Shown: one piece after another, positions 1-9,867 of the stretch
Numbering within the stretch: the stretch's first letter is position 1
Layout: each line of letters opens with the position of its first letter
Origin: Acidimicrobiaceae bacterium
Lineage (GTDB): Bacteria; Actinomycetota; Acidimicrobiia; Acidimicrobiales; UBA8190
Reading direction: 5' to 3'
DNA length: 64,000 nucleotides
Assembly: GCA_003151955.1 (NCBI GenBank)
Contig: PLZB01000081.1
Span: 1-64,000 of the forward strand
Made by a program: the position numbers and the translations under genes
The notes under the pieces: generated by a model
Databases searched by the model: none
Told to the model about the DNA's origin: nothing
What the model saw: the letters and a program-made list of their open reading frames with translations, nothing else

Positions 1-485
<485 letters not shown>

Positions 486-489
<4 letters not shown>

Positions 490-2024
490 GCGTCGTCTCG
501 GGGGACATCGACGCCACCGGGCCGGTCGAGACCGGCCCCGCCCTCGCCACCGTCGAACCGGCCCCGCCCCTGGTTCTGGTGGTCTTCGGGGCCTCGGGCG
601 ACCTCACGGCCAGAAAGCTCCTCCCCGCCATCGCCGCCCTGGCCCACCACGGCGCCGTCGGGGAGCACTTCACCGTGGTCGGGGTGGCCCGGACCGAGTG
701 GACGGACGAGGAGTTCCGGAAGGTCGCCCTCGAGGCCGTTCCCGGGGCCGACGCCAGCTGGGACCCTCTGGTGGCCCGGTTCCGCTACATCTCCGGAGAG
801 TACGACGCCCCCGAGACCTTCGACCGCCTCAGCCAGGTCCTCACCGAGTGCGACGAGGCCTTCGGCACGGCCGGGAACCGGGTCTTCTACCTGGCCACCG
901 TCCCGGCCGCCTTCGGCCTGGTGGCCGGGGCCCTGGCCGCCCACGGATGCAACCGACCAGCCGCCGGCGGCGCCTTCGCCCGGCTCGTCTGCGAGAAGCC
1001 CTTCGGGACGGACCTGGCCAGCGCCGAAGCCCTCGACGCCGCCCTCCAGGGCGGCTTCGAGGAGTCCTCGATCTTCCGGATCGACCACTACATGGGGAAG
1101 GAGACGGTCCAGAACGTCCTGGCCCTCCGCTTCGCCAACGCCATCTTCGAGCCGGTCTGGAACCGCCGCTACATCGACAACATCCAGATCACCGTGGCCG
1201 AGGAGCTCGGCGTCGAGCACCGGGGCGGCTTCTACGAGCACGCCGGGGCCCTCCGGGACATCGTCCAGAACCACGTCATGCAGGTCTTGGCCCTCACCCT
1301 CATGGAGCCCCCCACCACCATCGACGCCCAGAGCATCCGCGACGAGAAGGTCAAGCTCCTGAAAGCCGTCGTCATCCCCACCGTCGACGAGGCTGTCGGC
1401 AACACCGTGCGGGGCCAGTACACGGCGGGAACCGTCGACGGGAAGGACCTCCCCGGCTACCGCCAGGAGGAGGACGTCGCCCCCGACAGCCGGACCGAGA
1501 CCTACGTCGCCCTCGAGCTCAGCGTCGACAACTGGCGCTGGGCCGGCGTCCCCGTCTACGTCCGGACCGGGAAGCGGCTCCCCAAGCGGGTCACCGAGGT
1601 GGCCCTCCACTTCCACCGGGTCCCCCACCTGGCCTTCGGCGGCGCCCTCTCCCGCGACCTCCGCCCCAACGTCCTCGTCCTCCGGATCCAACCCGACGAC
1701 GGCATCTCGCTCGTCTTCGGGGCCAAGGTCCCCGGGGAGGCATTCCGCCTCCGGTCGGTGGCCATGGACTTCTCCTACGCCGAGGCCTTCCCCGGCCCCG
1801 AGGCCGACGGCTACGAGCGGCTCCTCCACGACGCCATGATCGGCGACCCCACTCTCTTCATCCGGACCGACGAGGTCGAGCAGGCCTGGAAGATCGTCGA
1901 CCCCATCCTGGAGGCCTGGTCCGACGTCGACGTCCCCCTCGCCCACTACCCGGCCGGGACCTGGGGCCCCCACGAGGCCGACCTCCTCCTGGCCCGGGAG
2001 GGCCGCCAGTGGAGGATGCCGTGA
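486..2024 (+). CDS. zwf: Glucose-6-phosphate 1-dehydrogenase
   Basis: A 512-residue protein of normal family length. It oxidises glucose 6-phosphate to 6-phosphogluconolactone with NAD(P)+. Visible motifs are the nucleotide-binding FGASGDLTARK near residue 30, the substrate-binding RIDHYMGKE at residues 198-206, and a QNHVMQ segment holding the likely catalytic His. The GTG at 486 overlaps the gnd stop by 4 bases and fits where homology begins, so it is preferred to upstream in-frame starts lying inside gnd. The stop overlaps the GTG of pgl. No opcA gene, which accompanies zwf in many actinobacteria, lies between zwf and pgl. Confidence 0.96.
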
Positions 2025-2746
2025 CCGGAACGGCCGGGGGCACCACGATCGGGAAGGTCCCCGGCACCGTCCGGATCGTCGAGGACGTCCCCGCCGCCTT
2101 CGCCGACACCGTCGTCGAGGCCTTCGCCACCCGGCCCGGCTCCCCCTTCTCCACCTTCACCCTGGTCCTCTCCGGCGGCCCCCTGGCCCGGCGCTGCTAC
2201 AGCCGCCTGGCCGACGACGGGGCCGCCTCCGTCGACTGGGACCTCGTCGACGTCCTCATGGGCGACGAGCGCTGCGTCCCCCCCGACGACCCCGACGCCA
2301 ACCAACTCCTCGTCCGGGAGGCCCTCCTCGACCAAGTGGCCCCGGTCCGGAGCTTCCTCCCCATGTCCTGCCAGGCCGGCCCGGAAGCCTACGAGGCCGT
2401 CTTGGCCGGCTTCCCGACCTTCGACCTCCTTCACCTCGGGATGGGCCCCGACGGCCACACCGCCTCCCTCTTCCCCGGCTCCGACGCCCTCGACGCCCCC
2501 CCCGGCCGTCTGGCCCTGGCCAGCCGGGACCCCAACGAGGCCAACCCCCACGACCGGATGAGCCTCACCTACGAGGCCATCGCCCGGGCGCAGCTGGTCG
2601 TCTTCACCGTGGCCGGGAAGGCCAAGCGCGACGCCTTCGCCGCCCTGGCGACCGGAGCCGACCTTCCCGCCGCCCGGGTCCGGGCCGGGGAGATCCTCTG
2701 GCTGGTCGACCCCGAGGCGGCCGAGGGTGCCCCGGGCGGGAGCTGA
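2021..2746 (+). CDS. pgl: 6-phosphogluconolactonase
   Basis: A 241-residue cytoplasmic hydrolase that opens 6-phosphogluconolactone, the step between zwf and gnd. The motif GMGPDGHTASLFPG near residue 145 is diagnostic, and LVLSGG and MGDERCVPPDD earlier are the other sugar-phosphate loops of the SugarP isomerase-like fold. GTG 2021 has a GGAGG six bases upstream and overlaps the zwf stop (GTGA); an in-frame GTG at 2009 is less well placed. It is the last gene of the operon. A short gap follows before a secreted repeat protein with its own ribosome binding site. Confidence 0.95.
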   Translation: MTGTAGGTTIGKVPGTVRIVEDVPAAFADTVVEAFATRPGSPFSTFTLVLSGGPLARRCYSRLADDGAASVDWDLVDVLMGDERCVPPDDPDANQLLVREALLDQVAPVRSFLPMSCQAGPEAYEAVLAGFPTFDLLHLGMGPDGHTASLFPGSDALDAPPGRLALASRDPNEANPHDRMSLTYEAIARAQLVVFTVAGKAKRDAFAALATGADLPAARVRAGEILWLVDPEAAEGAPGGS

Positions 2747-2818
2747 GAGCCACCCCAGGTAGGCTCGGAGGTGTCGCGCCCCGAACGATCGATGGTCGGC
2801 AGCGAGGAGACACATCGC

Positions 2819-4771
2819 GTGAGGCGGAGACTGCGGGTGGCCGTGGCCGCGGCGGCGGTGCTCGTCACGGCGGCGGCAGGCGTCGGATCCCGACCGCTGC
2901 CGGCTGGGGCCGCCCCCCCTCCCGGGGGCGCGGTCGGGATGGTCAGCACCCCGGCCACCGGCAACAATGCCGACGGGCTCGCCAGCGTCGCCTGCCCCGA
3001 CGCCACCGACTGCTGGGCCGTGGGAGACACGTGGGTCGGCCAGGTGGCCCAGACCCTGATCGAGCATTGGGACGGCACCTCCTGGTCGATCACCCCCAGC
3101 CCGGACACGGCCACCTCTGCCGACAACAGCCTCCGGGCGGTGAGTTGCCGGGCCACCACCGAGTGCTGGGCCGTCGGTGCCGGCACCGTCGCAGGCGTCA
3201 CCGTGCCCTTGGCCGAGCGATGGAACGGATCCTCGTGGTCGATCACGGTCACGCCTGTCCCCCCGTCGGCAACTGCCTCCGACCTCCAAGTCGTCTCCTG
3301 CGCGCCCGACGCCGACGTCTGCGTGGCCCTTGGCTCCTACGACACCGCCGGCGACCAGGGCCAGTCGACGACGATGGCCGAGGAGTGGAACGGATCCTCC
3401 TGGTCGGTGGCAGCCGACCCGCCCAGCGCCCCACCATCGGTCCCCGGCGCCGTGGCCTGCCCGTCGAGCACCGTCTGCGTAGCCACCGTCCTCGACGGGC
3501 ACGGCACTACATGGTCGGAGTGGAACGGGACCAGCTGGGCCGACCAGGGCACCCCGCCGACTCCAGGTCCCGGCCTCGAGGAGCTGATCCTGGGCAGCAT
3601 CTCGTGCCCCACCCCCACCACGTGCTGGGCCGGCGGCTTCGCCGAGTTGCCTGCCACGGTGGCCGAGGTGGTGGTGACGACGCAGTGGTCGGCACCGACG
3701 TCACCGGGAGGGCCGCCGACCTTCTCCACCCAGCAGATCGCCGATCCCGACCCGAACCAGTGGCAGTCCCTGGCCGGCATCTCCTGTACCTCGGCCACCA
3801 GCTGCTGGGCTGCCGGCAGCTCCCAGGGCTCCTCCGCCGGGCCTGCCATTCAGCCCCTCGTGGCCACCCTGGCCGGCGACACCTGGTCCCTCGTCCCCAC
3901 ACAGGGCCAGAGCGGGAACACCTTTCTCGCATCGGTGGCGTGCCCCTCGGCCACGTCCTGCTGGTTCGCCGGCACCGAGAGCGCCGGGCCGGGCACCAAC
4001 GCCCTGCTCGAAACGCAGCAGCCGATGGTCACGGTGCCGGGCTACTGGACGGTCGCCTCCGACGGCGGGATCTTCGCCTTCGACGCCCCCTTCCACGGCT
4101 CCATGGGGGGCCGACCCCTCAACCAGCCGATCGTCGCCCTGGCCCCGGACAGTGCCACGGGCGGCTACTGGGAGGTGGCCTCCGACGGCGGGATCTTCGC
4201 TTTCGACGCCCCCTTCTACGGATCCGAGGGCGGCCAACGCCTGGCCGCCCCTATCGCCGCCGCCGCGGCCACGCCAGACGGCCACGGCTACTGGGAGGTG
4301 GGCGGCGACGGCGCCGTCTACGCATTCGGGGACGCCGGCTTCTACGGCAGCATGGCCGGCATCGGGTTGAACCGCCCCGTGGTGGGGATGAGCCCCACCG
4401 CCGACGGGCTCGGCTACTGGCTGGTCGCCTCCGACGGGGGGATCTTCGCCTTCGGTGACGCCGGATTCGCCGGCTCGATGGGCGGCCGGGCCCTTAACGC
4501 CCCTGTGACCGGGCTGGCTGTCGACCCCGCCACCGGCGGCTACTGGGAGATCGCCACCGACGGGGGGATCTTCGCCTTCGACGCCCCCTTCGCCGGCTCC
4601 ATGGGCGGCCGGGCGCTCAACGCTCCGGTGGTGGCCATGGCCTTCGACCCCGCCACCGGCGGGTATTGGCTCGTCGCCTCCGATGGGGGGATCTTCGCCT
4701 TCGACGCCCCCTTCGCCGGATCCATGGGCGGCCACCCGCTCAACCGGCCGATGGTGTCGATGGCCACCTGA
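2819..4771 (+). CDS. Secreted protein with CW-type and SDGGIF propeller-like repeats
   Basis: About 650 residues. It starts with an Arg-rich signal peptide (VRRRLRVAVAAAAVLV, Ala-rich core, likely cleavage after AGAA). The first half has about six degenerate repeats centred on 'SVACPxATDCWAVG', each followed by 'WDGTSWSI'. The second half has six repeats of about 45 residues of the type YWxVASDGGIFAFDAPFxGSMGG. Both look like blades of extracellular beta-propellers; no catalytic motif is visible. GTG 2819 is chosen because GAGGAG lies nine bases upstream and a perfect signal peptide starts there. In-frame GTG 2771 and ATG 2792 are alternatives with poorer ribosome binding sites. Function unknown; adhesion or cell-surface binding is a guess. 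Confidence 0.85.
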   Translation: MRRRLRVAVAAAAVLVTAAAGVGSRPLPAGAAPPPGGAVGMVSTPATGNNADGLASVACPDATDCWAVGDTWVGQVAQTLIEHWDGTSWSITPSPDTATSADNSLRAVSCRATTECWAVGAGTVAGVTVPLAERWNGSSWSITVTPVPPSATASDLQVVSCAPDADVCVALGSYDTAGDQGQSTTMAEEWNGSSWSVAADPPSAPPSVPGAVACPSSTVCVATVLDGHGTTWSEWNGTSWADQGTPPTPGPGLEELILGSISCPTPTTCWAGGFAELPATVAEVVVTTQWSAPTSPGGPPTFSTQQIADPDPNQWQSLAGISCTSATSCWAAGSSQGSSAGPAIQPLVATLAGDTWSLVPTQGQSGNTFLASVACPSATSCWFAGTESAGPGTNALLETQQPMVTVPGYWTVASDGGIFAFDAPFHGSMGGRPLNQPIVALAPDSATGGYWEVASDGGIFAFDAPFYGSEGGQRLAAPIAAAAATPDGHGYWEVGGDGAVYAFGDAGFYGSMAGIGLNRPVVGMSPTADGLGYWLVASDGGIFAFGDAGFAGSMGGRALNAPVTGLAVDPATGGYWEIATDGGIFAFDAPFAGSMGGRALNAPVVAMAFDPATGGYWLVASDGGIFAFDAPFAGSMGGHPLNRPMVSMAT

Positions 4772-4848
4772 CCCGACCGCCCCCGGACCCGTTCCAGGCC
4801 CCGGGCCCGGCTCCTCAAGACGGGTCCGACGGGAGCCGATACAGGAAT

Positions 4849-6300
4849 GTGACGTCGCGGCGGCTCCAGGTGCGGTTCAAGGCCGAGGCGGGCGGACCCA
4901 GCGTCATGCGGGTGCTCCGGGCCGTCGCCCTCCTCCACCTCCTCCTCCCCCTCTTCGTGCTGGCCGCCGTCACCTACCGACCCCACATCCGGTCCTGGCC
5001 CGCCCTCGCCGTCATGGCCGGCTCCACCCTCGTCTTCGTCCTCTGCAACACCCGTGACTTCCGTCGCCTCCGCCAGGGCCGGTTCGAGGAATTCGCGCCC
5101 TGGCCCGCCCTGGTCGAGGTGCTGCTCGCCACCACCGCCTACGGCTCGGCCGCCGTGACCGTCGGCCTCCACGGCGATGCCTTCCTCCTCATGGTCTGCG
5201 TCCCCTTCCTGACCACGTCCGTGATGGGAAACCCGGCCATGATGACCCTGGCCTGGGTGGCGACGACAACCGCCCTGGCCGTCGACACGGGCCTCCAGGT
5301 CCCCGCCCTCGACGCCGTCTGGGCCACCGCCCTCTTCGCCGCCACCTTCGGGATGGTCGGCGTGGTGGTCGACATGATCGTCCGGGGTGCCATGCTCTCG
5401 AGCGACCTCCACGGGGCCCTGGCCAACCTGGCCTCCCAGGCCGGGACGCTCCAGGCCTGGCCCGAGGATCTCCTCCCCCTGGCCTCGGACCTGGCCGCCG
5501 CCATGGGGGTGGACCGCTACGTCGTCCTCAGCGCCGACGGGCCCGACCGGCCCCCGACCCCGGTCCTGTGGTGGCCGGAGCCGGGCTGGGCCCTGGAGGG
5601 GGCCGTCTCCGACGCCGCCACGTTGGCCCTGGCCCAGGACAACCCTCCGGCCACGGGCGGGCTCGAGGCCAGGGCCCAGCGGACCACCACCACCGAGGTC
5701 GTCGTGGTGGTGCCGGCCCGGCTCCGGTCCGAGCCGGTCGACACCACCCTGGTCACGACCGCCGCCGCCCTCCTGGCCGCCATGCACGAGCGGGCCCTCC
5801 TCATCGGGGGACTCGTCAACCTGGCCAACACCGACCCCCTCACCGGTGTGGCCAACCGCCGCCAGCTCTTCGAGACCCTCCAGCTCGAACTGGCCCGCTG
5901 CGGACGCCAGCAGCTCCCGCTGAGCGTGGCCATGATCGACCTCGACCACTTCAAGGACTTCAACGACCGATTCGGCCACGCCGCCGGGGACCGCCTCCTC
6001 CGACGGTTCAGCCACGGGGTCAGGACCCGGCTCCGGGCCCAGGACCTGGTGGCCCGCTACGGCGGGGAGGAGTTCTTCCTGGTCCTCCCCGACACCTCCG
6101 CCGAGGGGGCCTCCAACCTGGTGGACGGGATCCGATCGGCCGGGGCCGGCTTCGACCCCGGCGGGGGCCGGGTCACCTTCTCGGCCGGGATCGCCACCTG
6201 GGATCCCGCCGAGACCGTGGACGAGCTGGTCTTCCGGGCCGACACCAATCTCTACGCGGCCAAGTCGAACGGTCGGGACTGCGTCGTCTCCCGGCCCTGA
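4849..6300 (+). CDS. Membrane-bound GGDEF diguanylate cyclase
   Basis: About 483 residues. Residues 20-190 hold several hydrophobic helices forming an N-terminal membrane sensor, followed by a soluble linker resembling a degenerate GAF domain. The C-terminal 165 residues are a GGDEF domain. It begins near NTDPLTGVANRR, has the metal-binding MIDLDHFKDFND, and carries the active-site GGEEF at residues 405-409. RAQD lies exactly five residues before GGEEF and forms a product-inhibition I-site. It should make cyclic di-GMP from two GTP. The start is uncertain: GTG 4849, GTG 4870 and ATG 4906 are all in frame, and only 4906 starts directly at the first helix. GC-rich third positions from 4849 favour the longer form. 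Confidence 0.88.
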   Translation: MTSRRLQVRFKAEAGGPSVMRVLRAVALLHLLLPLFVLAAVTYRPHIRSWPALAVMAGSTLVFVLCNTRDFRRLRQGRFEEFAPWPALVEVLLATTAYGSAAVTVGLHGDAFLLMVCVPFLTTSVMGNPAMMTLAWVATTTALAVDTGLQVPALDAVWATALFAATFGMVGVVVDMIVRGAMLSSDLHGALANLASQAGTLQAWPEDLLPLASDLAAAMGVDRYVVLSADGPDRPPTPVLWWPEPGWALEGAVSDAATLALAQDNPPATGGLEARAQRTTTTEVVVVVPARLRSEPVDTTLVTTAAALLAAMHERALLIGGLVNLANTDPLTGVANRRQLFETLQLELARCGRQQLPLSVAMIDLDHFKDFNDRFGHAAGDRLLRRFSHGVRTRLRAQDLVARYGGEEFFLVLPDTSAEGASNLVDGIRSAGAGFDPGGGRVTFSAGIATWDPAETVDELVFRADTNLYAAKSNGRDCVVSRP

Positions 6301-6400
6301 CCGCCCCCCACGGGACGGTCCAGGTCAGGAGCCGGGCGGAAGGGACCCGCTGGCAACATACTCCCGGCCGCCGACCTGCCGATGCACCGGAACCTCTAAG

Positions 6401-8692
6401 GTGACCGATGTGGACACGGCCCAGCTCCTCGACGCCGCCCTGCCCGACCTCCAGGCCGAGGCCCGCCGGATCCGGAAGGACTTCCACGGGAACCGGGTCA
6501 CCTTTTCCCCCAAGGTCTTCATCCCGTTGACCCAACTGTGTCGGGACCGGTGTGGCTACTGCACCTTCGCCAAGCCCCCAGCCCGCCTCGAGAGCCCCTA
6601 CCTGTCGGCCGAGGAGGTCCTGGCCATCGCCCGGGCCGGGGCCGCGGCCGGCTGCCATGAGGCCCTCTTCACCCTGGGAGAGGCCCCCGAGGACCGCTAC
6701 CCGGTGGCCCGGGACTGGCTCGACGAGCACGGCTACAGCTCCACCGTGGACTATCTCGTCGCCATGTGCGCCCTGGTCCGCGACGAGGGCGGCCTCCTCC
6801 CCCACGCCAACGCCGGTGCCCTCGGCCTCGGGGACCTGACCCGACTCCGGGCCGTCTCGGCCAGCCAGGGGATGATGCTCGAGTCCCTGAACGGCGACCT
6901 CGACTGCCACCGGGGCGCCCCCGACAAGACCCCGGAGCGGCGCCTGGCCACCCTGGATGCGGCCGGGGCGGCCGCCGTTCCCTTCACCACCGGCCTCCTG
7001 GTCGGGATCGGCGAGTCCCGGGCCGACCGGATCGCCACCCTCGAGGCCATCGCGGCGTCGGCCCGGGCCCACGGCCACGTCCAGGAGGTGATCGTCCAGA
7101 ACTTCCTCCCCAAGGCCGGCACGGCCATGCACGGCGCCGAGCCCTGCCCCCCTGAAGAGCTCCAGTGGACCATCGCCGTGGCCCGGATCCTCCTCCCCGG
7201 ACCCGTCCACCTCCAGGCCCCCCCCAACCTCTCCGACGACCTCGGCCCGCTGCTCGACTCCGGCATCGACGACTGGGGTGGGGTCTCCCCCGTCACCATC
7301 GACCATGTCAACCCCGAGCGGGCCTGGCCCGCCCTGGACCTGCTCCGGGCCGCCACCGAGGCGGCCGGGCAGACCCTCGCCCCCCGACTCACCCTCTACC
7401 CCGAGTACGCCAATGAGCCCGGCCACTGGCTCGACCCGGCCATGGCCTTCCCGGTCCTCGACCACGCCGACGCCGAGGGGCTGGGCCGGGACGACAGCTG
7501 GTACTCGGGAGGGGAGACCGCCCCACCGGTCCTGGTGGGCCCGGCTCTGACCCCCCCGGTGGCGCCCTCGCCGACCTCCGGCGGGGCCGTGGCCGATGTC
7601 CTGGCCGGCGTCGCCGCCGGGGAGCGCGTCGGGGAGGACGAGATCGTCACCCTCTTCTCGGCCCGGGGCCCCGAGGTCCGGGCCGTGGCCGAACTGGCCG
7701 ACCGGCTCCGGACCGAGACCGTCGGCGACGCCGTCACCTGGGTGGCCAACCGGAACATCAACTACACCAACGTCTGCACCTTCAAGTGCCGGTTCTGCGC
7801 CTTCTCCAAAGGACCACTCTCCCTCAACCTCCGGGGCGACCCCTACCTCCTCGAGATCGACGAGATCACCGACCGGGTCCGGGAGGCCGAGGAGGCCGGC
7901 GCCACCGAGGTCTGCCTCCAGGGCGGGATCCATCCAAAGTTCGACGGTGAGTACTACATCGACGTCATCAAGGCCGTCCGAGCCGGCTCGGACCGGATCC
8001 ACATCCACGGGTTCACCGCCCTCGAGGTCACCGAAGGCGCCCGTCGCCTGGAGGAGCCCCTCGCCTCCTACCTGACCCGGCTGAAGGAAGCCGGGCTCAA
8101 GACCCTCCCGGGAACGGCCGCCGAGATCCTCGACGACGAGGTCCGGGCCGTCCTCTGCCCCGACAAGATCAACACCGAGCAGTGGCTCGAGGCCCACCGC
8201 ACCGCCCACTCCGTCGGCCTCCGGTCGAACGTCACCATCATGTTCGGCGCCATCGAGCATCCCCGGTCCTGGGCCCGCCATCTCCTCGTGACCCGGGCCC
8301 TCCAGGACGAGACGGGGGGGTTCACCGAGTTCGTGCCCCTCCCCTTCGTCCACATGGCCACCCCCATCTACCTCCAACGCCGGTCACGGCGGGGCCCCAC
8401 CTTCCGGGAGGCCCTCCTCATGCACGCCGTAGGCCGGATCGCCTACCACGGGGCTATCGACAACATCCAGGCCAGCTGGGTCAAGCTGGGAGGCAGCGGC
8501 GTCCTCCAGGTCCTCCAGGCCGGCGGCAACGACATGGGCGGGACCCTGATCGACGAGAACATCTCCCGGGCCGCCGGGGCCAGCCACGGCCAGAAGATGG
8601 ACGAGGCCTCCTTCGCCGCCCTGGTGGAGCCCCTGGGCCGGACCCTCGAGCAACGCACCACCCTGTACGGGCGGGTGCCGGCCCCCTGCTGA
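6401..8692 (+). CDS. fbiC: FO synthase, fused CofG/CofH (coenzyme F420 biosynthesis)
   Basis: A 763-residue protein with two radical-SAM halves. The first has CRDRCGYC (Cys47, 51, 54) and corresponds to CofG; the second has CTFKCRFC (Cys459, 463, 466) and corresponds to CofH. Together they join tyrosine and 5-amino-6-ribitylaminouracil to give FO, the deazaflavin chromophore of F420. Fusion in one chain is the actinobacterial form; the archaeal enzymes are separate. No other F420 genes are nearby. GTG 6401 is listed, but GTG 6410 lies seven bases after TAAGGT and may be a leaderless start. The next gene begins 11 bases after the stop. Confidence 0.95.
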   Translation: MTDVDTAQLLDAALPDLQAEARRIRKDFHGNRVTFSPKVFIPLTQLCRDRCGYCTFAKPPARLESPYLSAEEVLAIARAGAAAGCHEALFTLGEAPEDRYPVARDWLDEHGYSSTVDYLVAMCALVRDEGGLLPHANAGALGLGDLTRLRAVSASQGMMLESLNGDLDCHRGAPDKTPERRLATLDAAGAAAVPFTTGLLVGIGESRADRIATLEAIAASARAHGHVQEVIVQNFLPKAGTAMHGAEPCPPEELQWTIAVARILLPGPVHLQAPPNLSDDLGPLLDSGIDDWGGVSPVTIDHVNPERAWPALDLLRAATEAAGQTLAPRLTLYPEYANEPGHWLDPAMAFPVLDHADAEGLGRDDSWYSGGETAPPVLVGPALTPPVAPSPTSGGAVADVLAGVAAGERVGEDEIVTLFSARGPEVRAVAELADRLRTETVGDAVTWVANRNINYTNVCTFKCRFCAFSKGPLSLNLRGDPYLLEIDEITDRVREAEEAGATEVCLQGGIHPKFDGEYYIDVIKAVRAGSDRIHIHGFTALEVTEGARRLEEPLASYLTRLKEAGLKTLPGTAAEILDDEVRAVLCPDKINTEQWLEAHRTAHSVGLRSNVTIMFGAIEHPRSWARHLLVTRALQDETGGFTEFVPLPFVHMATPIYLQRRSRRGPTFREALLMHAVGRIAYHGAIDNIQASWVKLGGSGVLQVLQAGGNDMGGTLIDENISRAAGASHGQKMDEASFAALVEPLGRTLEQRTTLYGRVPAPC

Positions 8693-8703
8693 GCGGGCCG
8701 ACC

Positions 8704-9822
8704 GTGCCCCCACCCCCCACCGAGCCCGGCGGAGCTCCGCCGGAAGCCGTCGTCCCCCTCGCCGCCGACACGGCTGGGGCCGAAGGCGTCGGAGCGGAGT
8801 TCTCCCCGGCGGCCCGGGCGCTCGTCGACAACCTCCTGGACGAGCTCGGAGTCACCGAGCGCCACGACCTCTACCGGGCCATCGTGTCCACGGTGGCCCA
8901 CCTGGCCCAGGAGCACACCGACGCCGTCGACCTCAAGCTGGCCAGCGCGGCCCTGGCCGAGATGGCCGAGGCCTTCCGGGTGTTCAAGCCCTACCGGGGA
9001 GCCCTCAAGGTCACCTTCTTCGGCTCGGCCCGGACCCTTCCCGACGATCCCCTCTACCTCCAGGCCCGACGCCTGGCCGAACGGATGGCCCGCCACGACT
9101 GGATGGTGGTCACCGGCGCCGGCCCCGGGATCATGGCGGCCGGGATGGAAGGGGCCGGCCGGGACATGTCCCTGGGGGTGAACATCCGGCTCCCCTTCGA
9201 GCAGGGGGCCAATGCCTTCATCGCCCAGGACCCCAAGCTGGTCGAGATGCGCTACTTCTTCAGCCGGAAGCTCATGCTCATCAAGGAATCCGACGCCTAC
9301 GCCGTCCTCCCCGGCGGATTCGGGACCCTCGACGAGGCCTTCGAGCTGCTCACCCTGCTCCAGACCGGGAAGGCCCAGCCCGCCCCCCTCGTCCTCCTCG
9401 ACGTCCCCGAGGGTTCCTACTGGCGGGGATGGCTCCGCTTCGTGGAAGACCAGGTGGCCTCCCGTGCCCTCATCAACGAGGACGACCACTCCTTCTTCAA
9501 GATCACCGCCGACATCGACGAGGCCGTCGAGGAGCTCCTCGGCTTCTACCGGAACTACCACTCCTGCCGGTGGGTCGGCGCCCTTCTCGTGATCCGGCTC
9601 CAGCACCCCCCCACCCGGAACCAGCTCGGCCGACTGAACCGGGACTTCGCCGACATCGTCACCGAAGGGGTCATCCGCCCGACCAAGCCCCTCGGGCCGG
9701 AGCGCTCGGGCCACGACCACCTCGACCTGCACCGGATCGCCCTCCGCTTCAACCGGGTCCACTACGCCCGGCTCCGCCAGATGATCGACGTCCTCAACAC
9801 CTTCGTGCCCGAGAACAGCTGA
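8704..9822 (+). CDS. LOG-family (Rossmann-fold nucleotide-binding) protein
   Basis: A 372-residue protein of the LOG/TIGR00730 superfamily, once annotated as 'lysine decarboxylase-like'. It has the hallmark PGGFGTLDE at about residues 203-211, the nucleotide loop TGAGPGIM, and the conserved Arg/Lys segment MRYFFSRKLML. Best-known members are cytokinin-activating phosphoribohydrolases that cleave nucleoside monophosphates. This one is longer, with about 90 residues before the core and a 90-residue C-terminal extension, so its substrate is open. GTG 8704 lies 11 bases after fbiC and is probably cotranscribed with it. No link to F420 metabolism is established. Confidence 0.85.
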   Translation: MPPPPTEPGGAPPEAVVPLAADTAGAEGVGAEFSPAARALVDNLLDELGVTERHDLYRAIVSTVAHLAQEHTDAVDLKLASAALAEMAEAFRVFKPYRGALKVTFFGSARTLPDDPLYLQARRLAERMARHDWMVVTGAGPGIMAAGMEGAGRDMSLGVNIRLPFEQGANAFIAQDPKLVEMRYFFSRKLMLIKESDAYAVLPGGFGTLDEAFELLTLLQTGKAQPAPLVLLDVPEGSYWRGWLRFVEDQVASRALINEDDHSFFKITADIDEAVEELLGFYRNYHSCRWVGALLVIRLQHPPTRNQLGRLNRDFADIVTEGVIRPTKPLGPERSGHDHLDLHRIALRFNRVHYARLRQMIDVLNTFVPENS

Positions 9823-9867
9823 CCGGCGCCTCGCAGTCTCCCCATCGCTGTCTGCCACAGTGCGCGC

